A DNA stretch of 64,000 nt from an uncultured Lachnospiraceae bacterium (GCA_946558465.1 CAMNTM010000004.1:62001-126000); one strand, 5' to 3'; numbered from the stretch's first letter, positions 51,506 to 60,301 are shown. Translations and numbers: made by a program. Notes: generated from the sequence alone by a model not told the origin.

Positions 51506-52117
51506 TCATTTCTCCGCAGCCCACAGAGAAAACTCACATCCGCAGTAATTCTGACGGTATAAACCAAATTCCTTCGACAGCTCGATAGAACGCTTATACC
51601 CGTTTTTCTTCTTAAAATCTGACTGCAGATAAGATACCCCATACTCCAGGGCCAATTTTGTACCGATCTCATTTAAACGGTCTGCATTTTTCAGAGGACT
51701 GATGCTTAAGGTCGTCGTAAAATATTCAAACTCCCCTGCCTTTGCAAGCTTCGCCGATTCCCGCAGACGCATCTCATAGCATCTAAGACACCTTTCTCCG
51801 CCCTCTTTTATATGCTCCAGCCCCTTCGTAGCCGCATAAAAATCTTCTTTATCATAGCTTCCCGCCACAAATGCTACGGGATGCTTTACCTTCATGCTGC
51901 CAATCAATGTCTGCTGCTCCAGAATTCTTTTCGTATATTCACTTTCCGGATAGATATTGGGATTATAGTAAAAAACAGTAATCTCAAAATAATCACTCAG
52001 ATATTCCAGCACATAGCTGCTGCAGGGTGCACAGCAGCTGTGAAGCAAAAGCCTGGGAACCCGTTCTTCCTTCTTCAGCCTCTCAATCAATTTATCTAAT
52101 TCCTTCTGGTAATTCAT
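51506..52117 (-). CDS. queH: Epoxyqueuosine reductase QueH
   Basis: A 203-residue enzyme of the last step in making queuosine in tRNA. The start at 52117 (MNYQKELDKLIERLKKEERV) follows AAGGAGAC. Two adjacent cysteines in LLLHSCCAPCSSYVLEYLSD, then GGERCLRCYEMRLRESAKLA and YRQNYCGCEFSLW, supply the iron-sulfur and metal ligands of the DUF208/QueH family. Full length. It is divergent from the ABC importer at 52266. Confidence 0.94.
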   Translation of the reverse strand: MNYQKELDKLIERLKKEERVPRLLLHSCCAPCSSYVLEYLSDYFEITVFYYNPNIYPESEYTKRILEQQTLIGSMKVKHPVAFVAGSYDKEDFYAATKGLEHIKEGGERCLRCYEMRLRESAKLAKAGEFEYFTTTLSISPLKNADRLNEIGTKLALEYGVSYLQSDFKKKNGYKRSIELSKEFGLYRQNYCGCEFSLWAAEK

Positions 52118-52265
52118 CGACGTCTCCTTCTTCTGCCGAAAATGTTTCTTTTGCAATTATAACTTCTATGCACGCTTCTGACAAGAGGTATTGCGCACGA
52201 AATCACGGTTTTCACATACTATAAGATATATCTTAAGCAAATATCTCTTTTACTGGAGGTCTTCT

Positions 52266-53033
52266 ATGGAGCAAGTATTAGAACTTAAGCACATCCATTA
52301 CGCCTACCATAACCTGGACGGAGAGACTCCTGCACTTACGGATATTTCCTTTGTACTAAACAAAGGCGAATTCGTAGCAATCGTCGGCCCCTCCGGCTGC
52401 GGCAAATCTACCCTTCTGTCCCTCATTGCCGGTCTTCTGGTTCCTGAAAAAGGACTGATCAAAATCAATGGAAAATACCTGCGGGAAAGCACCACAAATG
52501 TGGGCTATATGCTGCAGCACGATGAACTCTTTGAATGGAGAACTGTCTACAACAATGTCATACTAGGCCTTGAGGTACAGCATATGCTGACTGCCAGGAC
52601 ACGAGAAAAGGCACATGAGCTTCTGGACTTCTACGGCCTTAGACAATTCGAACATGCAAGACCTTCCGAACTTTCCGGCGGCATGCGTCAAAGAGCGGCT
52701 CTCATACGGACCCTTGTCCTGGATCCGGATCTTCTGCTTCTCGATGAGCCTTTCTCTGCTCTCGATTACCAGACACGTCTGAATGTAGGAGACGACATCG
52801 GACAGATTATACGAAAGGAAGAAAAATCAGCCCTTCTTGTCACACACGATTTATCTGAGGCTATCTCTCTTGCAGACCGCGTAATCGTGCTTTCCGGGCG
52901 TCCGGCGGCTATACGCCAGACCATACCGCTTATTTTCGATTTGGAGCAGGATACTCCTCTGAACCGGAGAAATGCACCGGAATTCAAGACTTATTTTAAT
53001 TTAATATGGAAGGAGCTGAATACTGATGAATGA
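52266..53033 (+). CDS. ABC transporter ATPase (TauB/SsuB/ThiZ type)
   Basis: A 255-residue nucleotide-binding subunit. The start at 52266 follows ACTGGAGG. Walker A GPSGCGKSTLLSLIAGL, signature LSGGMRQRAALIRTL, Walker B LLLLDEPFSALD and the switch His in LLVTHDLSEA are all present. Its closest type is the nitrate/taurine/thiamin-precursor importer group. It overlaps the permease gene by 8 nt. No solute-binding protein is next to the pair. Confidence 0.93.
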   Translation: MEQVLELKHIHYAYHNLDGETPALTDISFVLNKGEFVAIVGPSGCGKSTLLSLIAGLLVPEKGLIKINGKYLRESTTNVGYMLQHDELFEWRTVYNNVILGLEVQHMLTARTREKAHELLDFYGLRQFEHARPSELSGGMRQRAALIRTLVLDPDLLLLDEPFSALDYQTRLNVGDDIGQIIRKEEKSALLVTHDLSEAISLADRVIVLSGRPAAIRQTIPLIFDLEQDTPLNRRNAPEFKTYFNLIWKELNTDE

Positions 53034-53823
53034 GCTTTCTGCAACTCAACAACAATACCTTCTGCAACGCAGAAAACATAAACGCATCGTATGTATCTCC
53101 CGTATTCTGATTCTTTTAAGCTTCCTGTTTATCTGGGAATTTTCTGCGAATGTAGGAATCATTGATTCCTTTATCTTCAGCAGCCCGTCAAAGATTGCTC
53201 TATGCTTCTGGAGTATGGTGCTGGATAAAACAATTTTTCTTCATATGGGCATTACTCTTTATGAGACAATTGTAAGCTTTCTTCTCGTAATTGCCATCAG
53301 CATCCTGGTGGCAGTTGCCCTCTGGTTCAGCAGCAAGCTGTCAGAAATCCTGGACCCCTATCTTGTAGTACTTAACAGCCTTCCGAAATCAGCTCTCGCC
53401 CCTCTTCTTATTGTATGGCTGGGAGCCAATAAGCTTACGATCATCGTGGCCGGCATGTCAGTTGCTATCTTTGGAAGTATTTTGAACCTATATACAAGTT
53501 TCACCACGGTAGATCCGGGAAAGCTGAAGCTTATCTATACCCTGCGCGGCAGACGGTATCAGGCACTGACCAAAGTAGTACTTCCAAGCTCCGTGCCCGC
53601 CATCATCAGCAACATGAAGGTCAATATCGGTCTCTGTCTTGTAGGTGTGATTATCGGCGAATTCCTGGCCGCAAGAAACGGACTGGGATACTTGATTATC
53701 TATTCCAGCCAGGTATTCAAGATGGATTGGCTTCTGATGTCCATCTGCCTGCTGTGCATAATGGCTACCCTTCTTTATTCTCTTATCAACCTTCTTGAAA
53801 AATGGTGCCTGAAACGCTTTTAA
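53026..53823 (+). CDS. ABC transporter permease (TauC/SsuC/ThiX type)
   Basis: A 265-residue membrane subunit with about six helices and the coupling loop EAA-like segment YTLRGRRYQALTKVVLPSSV followed by ISNMKVNIGLCLVGVIIGEF and AARNGLGYLIIYSSQ. It pairs with the ATPase gene it overlaps. The binding protein must be encoded elsewhere; sulfonates, aromatic acids or thiamin pyrimidine precursors are possible cargo for this type. Confidence 0.93.
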   Translation: MNELSATQQQYLLQRRKHKRIVCISRILILLSFLFIWEFSANVGIIDSFIFSSPSKIALCFWSMVLDKTIFLHMGITLYETIVSFLLVIAISILVAVALWFSSKLSEILDPYLVVLNSLPKSALAPLLIVWLGANKLTIIVAGMSVAIFGSILNLYTSFTTVDPGKLKLIYTLRGRRYQALTKVVLPSSVPAIISNMKVNIGLCLVGVIIGEFLAARNGLGYLIIYSSQVFKMDWLLMSICLLCIMATLLYSLINLLEKWCLKRF

Positions 53824-53832
53824 AGCGCAAAA

Positions 53833-53877
53833 CAGGAGATGCAGATAAACGCACCTCCTGGCTACATATCTTTTTTT
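53833..53877 (+). terminator. Probable terminator behind the ABC permease gene
   Basis: CAGGAG(at)GC paired with GC(ac)CTCCTG, then an 11-nt gap before a run of seven T. Confidence 0.55.
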
Positions 53878-53905
53878 CACACCTTAAGACATCTATTCCC
53901 GGCTA

Positions 53906-54715
53906 TTATTGATATGTAATCGGTAAATCACAATAATGCACATTATCTTCTAACGGAAACTCTTCTTCCATATGATTTTCTTTAAGCTTTTTTCTTGCTG
54001 TACACTTCTTATCATTATCGTCCTGCAGATTCATAGTTCTTAATGTCCCTTCAACTGTCAGCGGAAATTTTGTGTATGGGATCGATACGCATACCTCATC
54101 CTCTCCCCATTTGCAAAAACGCCTTGTACCCCCGCAGAGCATCGACAGATTGATATGGTTCGACATATACGGATATGCTGTGGACTCTGAACAGACTGCC
54201 TGAAGTCCGGACATCTTAAAGCCTGTTTCTATGCCGTAATAATAAGTATATCCCTGTATAATGCGCATTGCATAGTATGGATTCGTAATTATCTGAATCA
54301 TATGCGGCGGATTTTCTTCCTTTTCATAAGCTTCCAGGGGCTTAACCATAACCCCATATGCCTTGTGATCACACAGCGTCTGCCTGTCACGGGTGTATTT
54401 TGCACTTCCCAAATCATGATACAGCTGAAAAGCCAATCCCCTCTGACCGCTGCGGTGAAATTCATCTGCCTCTGCCAAGCCTAACGCTCTGGCTGCCGCA
54501 ATACACTTATGCGACGATGCATCCGCCTTGACCGCATTTCCCAGTGTTGCCGCCCGCACCATTCTACAGAAATGTATCGGCTTTTTAAGCTCAACTGCAC
54601 AGGCCTCCTCAAACTCCTCTTTATCAAAAAGAAAACGAATACCTGCACTCTGACGCGGCCAGTCAATTGCGCAGGCGAGTCTCCTTCCCAGCTCTTTTAC
54701 GGTAAATTCTTCCAT
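53906..54715 (-). CDS. DUF169 domain-containing protein
   Basis: A 269-residue cytoplasmic protein resembling the DUF169 (COG2043) family of unknown function. Cysteines at HFCRMVRAATLGNAVKAD, SHKCIAAARALGLAE and LQAVCSESTAYPYM look conserved and suggest metal or cofactor binding. It lies about 100 bp downstream of metI on the same strand and may be part of the methionine transport unit, but a separate promoter is possible. Confidence 0.7.
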   Translation of the reverse strand: MEEFTVKELGRRLACAIDWPRQSAGIRFLFDKEEFEEACAVELKKPIHFCRMVRAATLGNAVKADASSHKCIAAARALGLAEADEFHRSGQRGLAFQLYHDLGSAKYTRDRQTLCDHKAYGVMVKPLEAYEKEENPPHMIQIITNPYYAMRIIQGYTYYYGIETGFKMSGLQAVCSESTAYPYMSNHINLSMLCGGTRRFCKWGEDEVCVSIPYTKFPLTVEGTLRTMNLQDDNDKKCTARKKLKENHMEEEFPLEDNVHYCDLPITYQ

Positions 54716-54815
54716 TACTGCACCCCTTCTTTCTTTTTTATAACTCTTCCTATCTTCTTTTCTTATCTTATCGACCCTTTGCTGCTATCTCAAAAAATTC
54801 TTATTATTGCGATTT

Positions 54816-55484
54816 CTACAATCTCTTATAAATAAATTTCCCAATCAGCTGGATAATCTGGACAATCACACATAAAATGATTACCCCTGTATACAAGATC
54901 ATATCATCAAATCTATGATATCCGTAATTCATTGCTACAGACCCCAGGCCGCCGGCACCGATAGCCCCCGCAATCGTTGTCGCAGAAAGATAGGTAACCG
55001 CCGCCAAAGTAGTGCCTGATACAATCGACGGGACAGCCTCTTTTAAAATCACTTTAAAAATAATCTGAAAGTCAGATGCCCCGAAGGATTTTGCCGCCTC
55101 AATCAGCTGAGGATCTACCTCCACCATCGCATTTTCAAAAATCCGTGCCATAAATGCAGTAGCGGCCACTGTAAGAGGAAAAACAGCTCCTTTTACACCA
55201 ATAGAGGTACCCATCACAAATCTTGTTATCGGAAGCAGCGCCACAATCAGAATCATAATTGGAAAGGAACGTATAAAATTCACAATAAAATCAATACTCT
55301 GATATACTGCCTTATTCGGATGAAGCCCGTCTCTGCGCGTAAGAATCAGCACGACTCCTAGCACAAAGCCTCCTATGACCGCCAATATCATTGTAACAAT
55401 CAGCATCCACAAAGTATCTGCGATTGCCTGTAAAAATAACCCCTCAAAATATTTTTGAAATTTTGCTATAAATTCTGCATCCAC
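54816..55484 (-). CDS. metI: Methionine ABC transporter permease
   Basis: A 222-residue permease with five helices, of the MetI family. The coupling segment is IEAAKSFGASDFQIIFKVIL, followed by VSGTTLAAVTYLSATTIAGA and GAGGLGSVAMNYGYHRFDDM. It imports D- and L-methionine with MetN and MetQ. The start at 55484 abuts the metN stop at 55485, so translation is coupled. Confidence 0.96.
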   Translation of the reverse strand: MDAEFIAKFQKYFEGLFLQAIADTLWMLIVTMILAVIGGFVLGVVLILTRRDGLHPNKAVYQSIDFIVNFIRSFPIMILIVALLPITRFVMGTSIGVKGAVFPLTVAATAFMARIFENAMVEVDPQLIEAAKSFGASDFQIIFKVILKEAVPSIVSGTTLAAVTYLSATTIAGAIGAGGLGSVAMNYGYHRFDDMILYTGVIILCVIVQIIQLIGKFIYKRL

Positions 55485-56462
55485 TTACAACAGTACCTCC
55501 TTTTCCAGATTCCATCTGACCCTTTCCTCTGTAAGCCAGCTGCTTATTTTTTCAAAACATTCCTCTTCTACGTGAATAATCATATAAAATACACGGCCGC
55601 TGTGATACTGCTCCGCATCTGCCTTGACAATTGAAAATGCTCCTTTTGTTTCTAATGCCATCCTGGCAAGAAGCCTTTCATCTGTCTGTTTTTCATTTAA
55701 GATAATTCGCAGATTCCTTCCGTTTTCAGGCAGAGCAGTTATACCCTGCATTCCCATCAAATTGCGCAGCTCTCTGGACGGATTTTCAAAAAATTCTTCA
55801 CTTTCACCTTCTGCCGCAATTTTTCCTTCCTCCAGAAGATATATTTTTTCACAGTAGGTCTTAACAATAGAAAGCTGATGTGTTACCAGGATAACCGTGA
55901 TCCCTAATTTTTTGTTGATTTCAGTCAGAAGTTCCATAATCGTCTCGGCGATATTCGGGTCAAGCGCGGACGTAGCCTCGTCACAAAGAAGAACCTTCGG
56001 GTTCATAGCCAATGCCCTGGCAATGGCTACCCGCTGCTTCTGTCCGCCGGACAATTCCTTTGGAAATGCATTTTTTTTATCTGGAATCTGTACCATATCC
56101 AGCAGTTCATTTACACGTTTGTCAATTTCCTCTCTTCCGTATTTCCAGCAGCGCATCGGAAGTGCAATATTATCATATACATTCAGACGGCTGAGTAAAG
56201 AATAATTCTGAAAAATCATTCCTATATTCTGGCGGAATTTTCTCAGCTCTGCATTTTTAAGAGATGAAATCTCTACATTGTCTATTTTTATGCTTCCCTT
56301 ATCGTAAACAGTCAGACCGTTAATACAGCGCAGCAATGTGGATTTTCCCGAACCACTCTGTCCTATCAAGCCGTATATTTTCCCGTCCTCCAGCTTCATA
56401 TTGATTTCCTTTAATACCTGAAGTTTATGAAAGCTTTTGCAAACCTTATTAATTTCTATCAA
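55485..56462 (-). CDS. metN: Methionine ABC transporter ATPase
   Basis: A 325-residue MetN protein. Walker A GLIGQSGSGKSTLLRCI, signature LSGGQKQRVAIARALAM, Walker B VLLCDEATSALDPNIAE and the switch His in VTHQLSIVKTY are present. The C-terminal ~80 residues are the NIL regulatory domain, which in E. coli binds methionine and inhibits uptake. It is 143 bp behind metQ, with a strong hairpin in the gap. Confidence 0.96.
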   Translation of the reverse strand: MIEINKVCKSFHKLQVLKEINMKLEDGKIYGLIGQSGSGKSTLLRCINGLTVYDKGSIKIDNVEISSLKNAELRKFRQNIGMIFQNYSLLSRLNVYDNIALPMRCWKYGREEIDKRVNELLDMVQIPDKKNAFPKELSGGQKQRVAIARALAMNPKVLLCDEATSALDPNIAETIMELLTEINKKLGITVILVTHQLSIVKTYCEKIYLLEEGKIAAEGESEEFFENPSRELRNLMGMQGITALPENGRNLRIILNEKQTDERLLARMALETKGAFSIVKADAEQYHSGRVFYMIIHVEEECFEKISSWLTEERVRWNLEKEVLL

Positions 56463-56491
56463 ATCTTTTTCCTCCTGCCGTTAAAAATGCA

Positions 56492-56544
56492 AATCACCTT
56501 TCTTTTATAAGATGATTTCTTCGTCTTATTTGCGAAAGGTGATT
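56492..56544 (-). other. Hairpin between metQ and metN
   Basis: A perfect 11-bp stem AATCACCTTTC/GAAAGGTGATT with an inner ATAAGA/TCTTAT pairing. The trailing T-stretch in the minus direction is short and delayed (TGCATTTTTAAC). It may be a partial terminator or a 3' stabiliser that makes metQ mRNA more abundant than metN/metI. Confidence 0.7.
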
Positions 56545-56605
56545 ATTTTATATCTTTTCAATTATCTGACATAGATTTTAAAATCCACATACCTGTCACT
56601 ATCCA

Positions 56606-57442
56606 CTAAAACAGCACAAGACTTCCCTCATAAACCTCATTAAAATCCTTTTTATATTCTTCACTTCCAAGAATCTCCAGCATATCCTTTACCCACTGGC
56701 TGTCTGCATCCTTTTCCTGAACAGTAAGACCTATCGGAAAATCCTTTTTAGAAAGATTCTCTGCAAGAAATTCCTCCGGATTTAATCCGGATTCCTTTGC
56801 CTGAACCGCTGTACAGACAAACGCATCACAGTCTCCCGCACTTCTTGCTGTATAGGTAATCTCGGTCTCAAGAAATTCTATATTTTTAGGGTTCTCTGTA
56901 ATATCAAGAATTGTATAAAACGCCTCTGTTTTTTCTCCAAGCTTAATCAGCCCTTCATCCTGCAAAAACAGCAGAGTATTCTCCATATTTGTAGAATCAT
57001 TCGGAATGGCAATTAATGCATGATCCGGCAGCTCTTCTATAGACTTATAGTTTTCCGAATACATCGCTGTTCTTCCATAATATAAATGATTCATAACCTT
57101 CAGCTCTGTTTCGTTATCCTTATTATACTGCTCAATCCACGGCTCATGGTTATAAATAAATGCGTCTAGTTCATCCGCACTGCATGCGTCCGCCGGACCC
57201 GAATTAGAATCAAACATAACCAGTTTAACCTCATACCCTTTTTCCTTCATATACTCACCGAGGATATTCACCATATCTACATAGATGCCGCCGCTGCCCA
57301 TAGTGATCTCTGTCTTTTCTTCAGTTTTCTCTTCTGCCTTCTCTGTCTGTTCCTCTCCCTTAGCCGTATCTTTTGCACCGCAGGCCGTAAAAAAACATAA
57401 AGCTGCTGCAAGAAGAAATGATAAAATCTTTTTTGCCTTCAT
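56606..57442 (-). CDS. metQ: Methionine-binding lipoprotein
   Basis: A 278-residue NlpA/MetQ-family binding protein. A lipoprotein signal (MKAKKILSFLLAAALCFFTAC, lipobox Cys21) is followed by an acidic Lys/Glu linker and the binding domain, with GSGGIYVDMVNILGEYMKEK, AFIYNHEPWIEQYNKDN and LIAIPNDSTNMENTLLFLQD. It delivers methionine to MetNI. It is first in the unit, under a near-consensus promoter at 57487-57515. I see no SAM riboswitch in the leader. Confidence 0.93.
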   Translation of the reverse strand: MKAKKILSFLLAAALCFFTACGAKDTAKGEEQTEKAEEKTEEKTEITMGSGGIYVDMVNILGEYMKEKGYEVKLVMFDSNSGPADACSADELDAFIYNHEPWIEQYNKDNETELKVMNHLYYGRTAMYSENYKSIEELPDHALIAIPNDSTNMENTLLFLQDEGLIKLGEKTEAFYTILDITENPKNIEFLETEITYTARSAGDCDAFVCTAVQAKESGLNPEEFLAENLSKKDFPIGLTVQEKDADSQWVKDMLEILGSEEYKKDFNEVYEGSLVLF

Positions 57443-57486
57443 TTTAAATACCTCTCTACTCTTTTGTTGTTCTAGTAAGCAGGTGT

Positions 57487-57515
57487 ATTTTACCGCTCCC
57501 CTATATATTTGTCAA
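57487..57515 (-). promoter_or_regulatory. Promoter of the metQ-metN-metI unit
   Basis: TTGACA-N17-TAAAAT on the minus strand, 45 nt before the metQ start codon. Confidence 0.75.
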
Positions 57516-57679
57516 ATAGATATTTAGCATAACAAGGCACTGTTATTATTAATATCAATAAGCCGCTGTCAACATTTAATTCTTCTTTAAAATCGACGCC
57601 ACAGGAATCGGAGCCGTCCGCATGAAGGGTAATCAGTCCGGCTGTACAGAAAATACGTAAGCATTCTATAAGCTTCTCC

Positions 57680-57859
57680 CTAATCTATGACAGAATACTG
57701 CAGCATCTCATAGAGAAGCTTTGTTCCCTCCGTAATATCTACCGGCAAAAGCGCACGTGCAGTCTGCTTCAATTCACTGTCTGGATTTTCAAGATTTCTC
57801 AGCATGGCATAATCCCCGTCAATCTGTTCTACTATGTATTTACATGATATAAGCTCCAT
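57680..57859 (-). CDS. Small soluble protein, DUF3006-like
   Basis: A 59-residue protein (MELISCKYIVEQIDGDYAML at the start, ending LLYEMLQYSVID) with an AAGGAGG site 9 nt upstream. The pattern of a short strand, IDGDYAML, a middle variable part and ARALLPVDITEGTKLLYE is like DUF3006 proteins, small beta-barrels of unknown role. It is an independent unit between the metQ promoter and the tRNA gene. Confidence 0.7.
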   Translation of the reverse strand: MELISCKYIVEQIDGDYAMLRNLENPDSELKQTARALLPVDITEGTKLLYEMLQYSVID

Positions 57860-58035
57860 ATATTAGTTCCTCCTTATTTTTATCTATCCTTCAACATATA
57901 AGAGCACACATTCAAAATGAATTTTTGATTTTTTTCATTATACAAGATCATGACGTCCATTTGTTGATTAAAAAGTATACATTTAAAAAATCCACATCTC
58001 CGTAAAAACAGAGCTGTGGAATCTTAATAAATAAA

Positions 58036-58108
58036 AGCTGGAAATCGGACTTGAACCGACGACCCCTTCATTACGAGTGAAGTGCTCTACCGACTGAGCT
58101 ATTCCAGC
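58036..58108 (-). tRNA. tRNA-Thr (anticodon CGU)
   Basis: A 73-nt cloverleaf. Acceptor GCTGGAA pairs with TTCCAGC, with a U discriminator base. The D-arm is AGCTCAGTCGGTAGAGC, the anticodon stem CTTCA/TGAAG with loop CTCGTAA, and the T-arm contains GGTTCAAGTCC. The anticodon CGT reads ACG threonine codons. CCA is not encoded. A promoter TTGCAA-N16-TATAAT lies upstream. Confidence 0.95.
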
Positions 58109-58138
58109 ATACGACACATTTGTACAGTCACAAGTATT

Positions 58139-58166
58139 ATTATAACGAATTTTAGAAAATTTGCAA
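58139..58166 (-). promoter_or_regulatory. Promoter of tRNA-Thr
   Basis: TTGCAA-N16-TATAAT on the minus strand, about 30 nt before the tRNA 5' end. Confidence 0.65.
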
Positions 58167-58231
58167 GAACTTTTTTAAGGCTTGATATATTTATGTAATA
58201 CGGCTTCCTTTGTTTGAAGCTTTCTCTAGTT

Positions 58232-58368
58232 GGTCTGTATGCGGCATTTGCAAAAACGCACCTTTGGCGCTTTCCGCCGCTTTGCGGCTCCTTTTGTTTG
58301 GTCGGTCTGTATGCGGCATTTGCAAAAACGCACCTTTGGCGCTCTCCGCCGCTTTGCGGCTCCTTTTG
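58232..58368. repeat. Two tandem 65-bp direct repeats
   Basis: Units 58232-58296 and 58304-58368 differ at one base, with a 72-bp period. Each contains a small hairpin (GCCGC/GCGGC). Reading frames through them (for example repeats of RSRKAAESAKGAFLQMP on the minus strand) are by-products of the repetition. Confidence 0.85.
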
Positions 58369-58388
58369 CTCATGAAATGGCGTTCCCT

Positions 58389-58448
58389 CAGACAGGCTAT
58401 GCACCGGAAATTTGTGCAAGCACAATTTTCCGGTGCATAGCCTGTCTG
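58389..58448. repeat. 60-bp near-perfect palindrome
   Basis: Two 29-bp arms beginning CAGACAGGCTATGCACCGG, with one mismatch and a 2-nt centre. It adjoins the 65-bp repeats and ends 12 bp before the stop of the MscS gene. As RNA it would be a very stable hairpin; it may also be a small mobile (MITE/REP-like) unit. Confidence 0.85.
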
Positions 58449-58459
58449 GCTGAACTGGG

Positions 58460-59341
58460 TTACGACATATGCACCTTCACCTGTGGGTATGCTATTTCGA
58501 TTTGGTTTTTGTCCAGGTTCAATTTTATTTCTTCGAGAAGCCTCCATTGTGTCGGCCAGAACTCTTCATTTTTTACCCAGCCTCTTGCACCGATGACTAC
58601 GGAATCTTCGGCAAGCTCACTTACGAATACGACGATTTCTTTATCCTTTATAACACACTCGTCTTCAAGAAGAAGCTTTTCGATTACATCCTTCGCTTTT
58701 TTTAGATCTGACTCATAGGTAATTCCCACTCTGAGATTCAGTCTCCGCTCCGGCTGGGAGGACATGTTTGTTAAACTGTTATTCGTCAGAATTCCGTTTG
58801 GAATTACAATCGTCTTATTATCAATCGTGCTGAGCTTCGTATAAAAAATCTGGATTTCCTTAACAGTCCCCTCGTTGTGGTTCGTATCCTCAACGATATA
58901 ATCTCCTACCTCAAAGGGCTTCAAAAGCAAAATCAGCACTCCTCCCGCAAAATTAGACAGACTCCCCTGCAGTGCAAGACCGGCGGCCACTCCTCCGGAT
59001 GCAATAAGCGCCGCAACCGAAGTGGTATCTACCCCGAATTTTGCCGCAATTGTAAATATCAGCAGAAAATACAGAACAAATTTAAGCAGTGAATCTACAA
59101 ACTGCTCCACTCCCTTATCTGCATGTGAACGCTCAAAGGAACGTTTTACAAGCTTCCGGAGCCATTTGATAACAATTCTGCCTGCACAGAAAAAAAGGAG
59201 AGCCAAAATCACGCGGACTCCAAAGCTTATCATTACCGGGATATGCTCCTTTATATATGCTGAAAATTCATTTACGCTCTCTGCCGCTTCTCCGGCTGCC
59301 TCCACAACCTCTTCTGCCCCCGGCACTGTAAGCAACACCAT
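58460..59341 (-). CDS. mscS: Small-conductance mechanosensitive channel (MscS family)
   Basis: A 293-residue channel protein. Two to three N-terminal helices precede the pore helix VAALIASGGVAAGLALQGSL and SNFAGGVLILLLKPFEVGDY. The beta domain contains TKLSTIDNKTIVIPNGILTN, and the C-terminal alpha/beta domain completes the MscS core. It opens on membrane tension to release osmolytes during osmotic downshock. Full length for the short MscS class. Confidence 0.94.
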   Translation of the reverse strand: MVLLTVPGAEEVVEAAGEAAESVNEFSAYIKEHIPVMISFGVRVILALLFFCAGRIVIKWLRKLVKRSFERSHADKGVEQFVDSLLKFVLYFLLIFTIAAKFGVDTTSVAALIASGGVAAGLALQGSLSNFAGGVLILLLKPFEVGDYIVEDTNHNEGTVKEIQIFYTKLSTIDNKTIVIPNGILTNNSLTNMSSQPERRLNLRVGITYESDLKKAKDVIEKLLLEDECVIKDKEIVVFVSELAEDSVVIGARGWVKNEEFWPTQWRLLEEIKLNLDKNQIEIAYPQVKVHMS

Positions 59342-59432
59342 ATTCTCCGCCTCCTTTTTAAATATGTCCGGTCCGTTTCCTCTCTGCTGTTTCGTCCTCC
59401 CCTTTTAGACAATCAAATATGAAAAAAATCTT

Positions 59433-60272
59433 CTACTGCTCCTTCAATGCAAGAAAAGCACTTAAATTTCCTCTTTTATCTCCCGTAGACCTGTGAGAAA
59501 ACAAAATTTCTGGATTGCAGTGGGTACACAGATTCGTCACTGCAATATTTTCTTCCAAAATACCTGCCTCCAGGAATACACTGCGGTTCGCTTCCCAAAG
59601 ATTCAGCTGATATCTGCCGTTTCCTTTTTTGTAGAAAAGCCCGGGCCAGAGCTTTTCATCAAAGCTTCTTTTAAAGCTTTCAATTACATCTTCACTGACC
59701 TCATAGCAGTCCTGACAGATAGACGGGCCGATTGCAGCAAGTATATGTTCCGGACTGCATCCATATATAAGCTTCATCTTTTCTACCGTTACCTTCCCAA
59801 TCTTTCCTGCTGTTCCACGCCATCCGGAATGGCTGAGTCCGATAACCCTTTTTACAGGATCTACAAAATACAGCGGCACACAGTCTGCATAAAAAGTAAC
59901 CAGACAGATTCCCGGCACATTCGTTATCATCCCGTCTGTCTCTGGAAAATGCTTCCCTTTATCCTCTGCTCTTACCACAGCTACATTTGTCGTATGCGTC
60001 TGATGCGTATAAGTAAAATCCGACACCCTGACACCCACGGCCTGTGCAATCAGCTCCTGATTTCTAGCAACCGCCTGAGGGTCGTCTCCTCTGGTTGTAC
60101 TGATATTCATCGAAGCACAAAAGCCCTTACTCACTCCGCCGAGCCTTGTAGAAAATCCATGATTCACAATCCCGCTTTTTTCAAGCAGCGGATAGGCAAG
60201 ATACGGTACGCCGCCTCTTTCCTTCTCCTCAAAAATAACTTCCCTGTTCTTATATTTAAGCCCTAAACTCAT
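59433..60272 (-). CDS. pgeF: Peptidoglycan editing factor PgeF (YfiH/multicopper-like family)
   Basis: A 279-residue protein of the YfiH family. The metal-site His and Cys residues occur in FTYTHQTHTTNVAVV, LVTFYADCVPLYFVDPVKRV and VIGLSHSGWRGTAGKI, followed by AAIGPSICQDCYEV. E. coli YfiH removes wrongly incorporated L-Ser from peptidoglycan precursors, while other members are reported as purine nucleoside phosphorylase/laccase-like. It ends the block of genes that begins with rplS. Confidence 0.92.
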   Translation of the reverse strand: MSLGLKYKNREVIFEEKERGGVPYLAYPLLEKSGIVNHGFSTRLGGVSKGFCASMNISTTRGDDPQAVARNQELIAQAVGVRVSDFTYTHQTHTTNVAVVRAEDKGKHFPETDGMITNVPGICLVTFYADCVPLYFVDPVKRVIGLSHSGWRGTAGKIGKVTVEKMKLIYGCSPEHILAAIGPSICQDCYEVSEDVIESFKRSFDEKLWPGLFYKKGNGRYQLNLWEANRSVFLEAGILEENIAVTNLCTHCNPEILFSHRSTGDKRGNLSAFLALKEQ

Positions 60273-60301
60273 CCTACCGTTCCGATCTTTCTATTATGAT
60301 T

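Noticed and set aside
57443-57680. Possible SAM riboswitch before metQ
   Set aside because: No S-box core sequence or paired helices of the right order were found; only a promoter and short leader are visible.
58036-58108. tRNA-Thr as an integration site for a mobile element
   Set aside because: No integrase is nearby and no second copy of the tRNA 3' end was noticed; the repeat element is on the 5' side of the tRNA.
58191-58547. A 118-codon frame on the minus strand with repeated RSRKAAESAKGAFLQMP text
   Set aside because: It is a translation of the direct repeats and palindrome, overlaps the end of mscS and has no coding character of its own.
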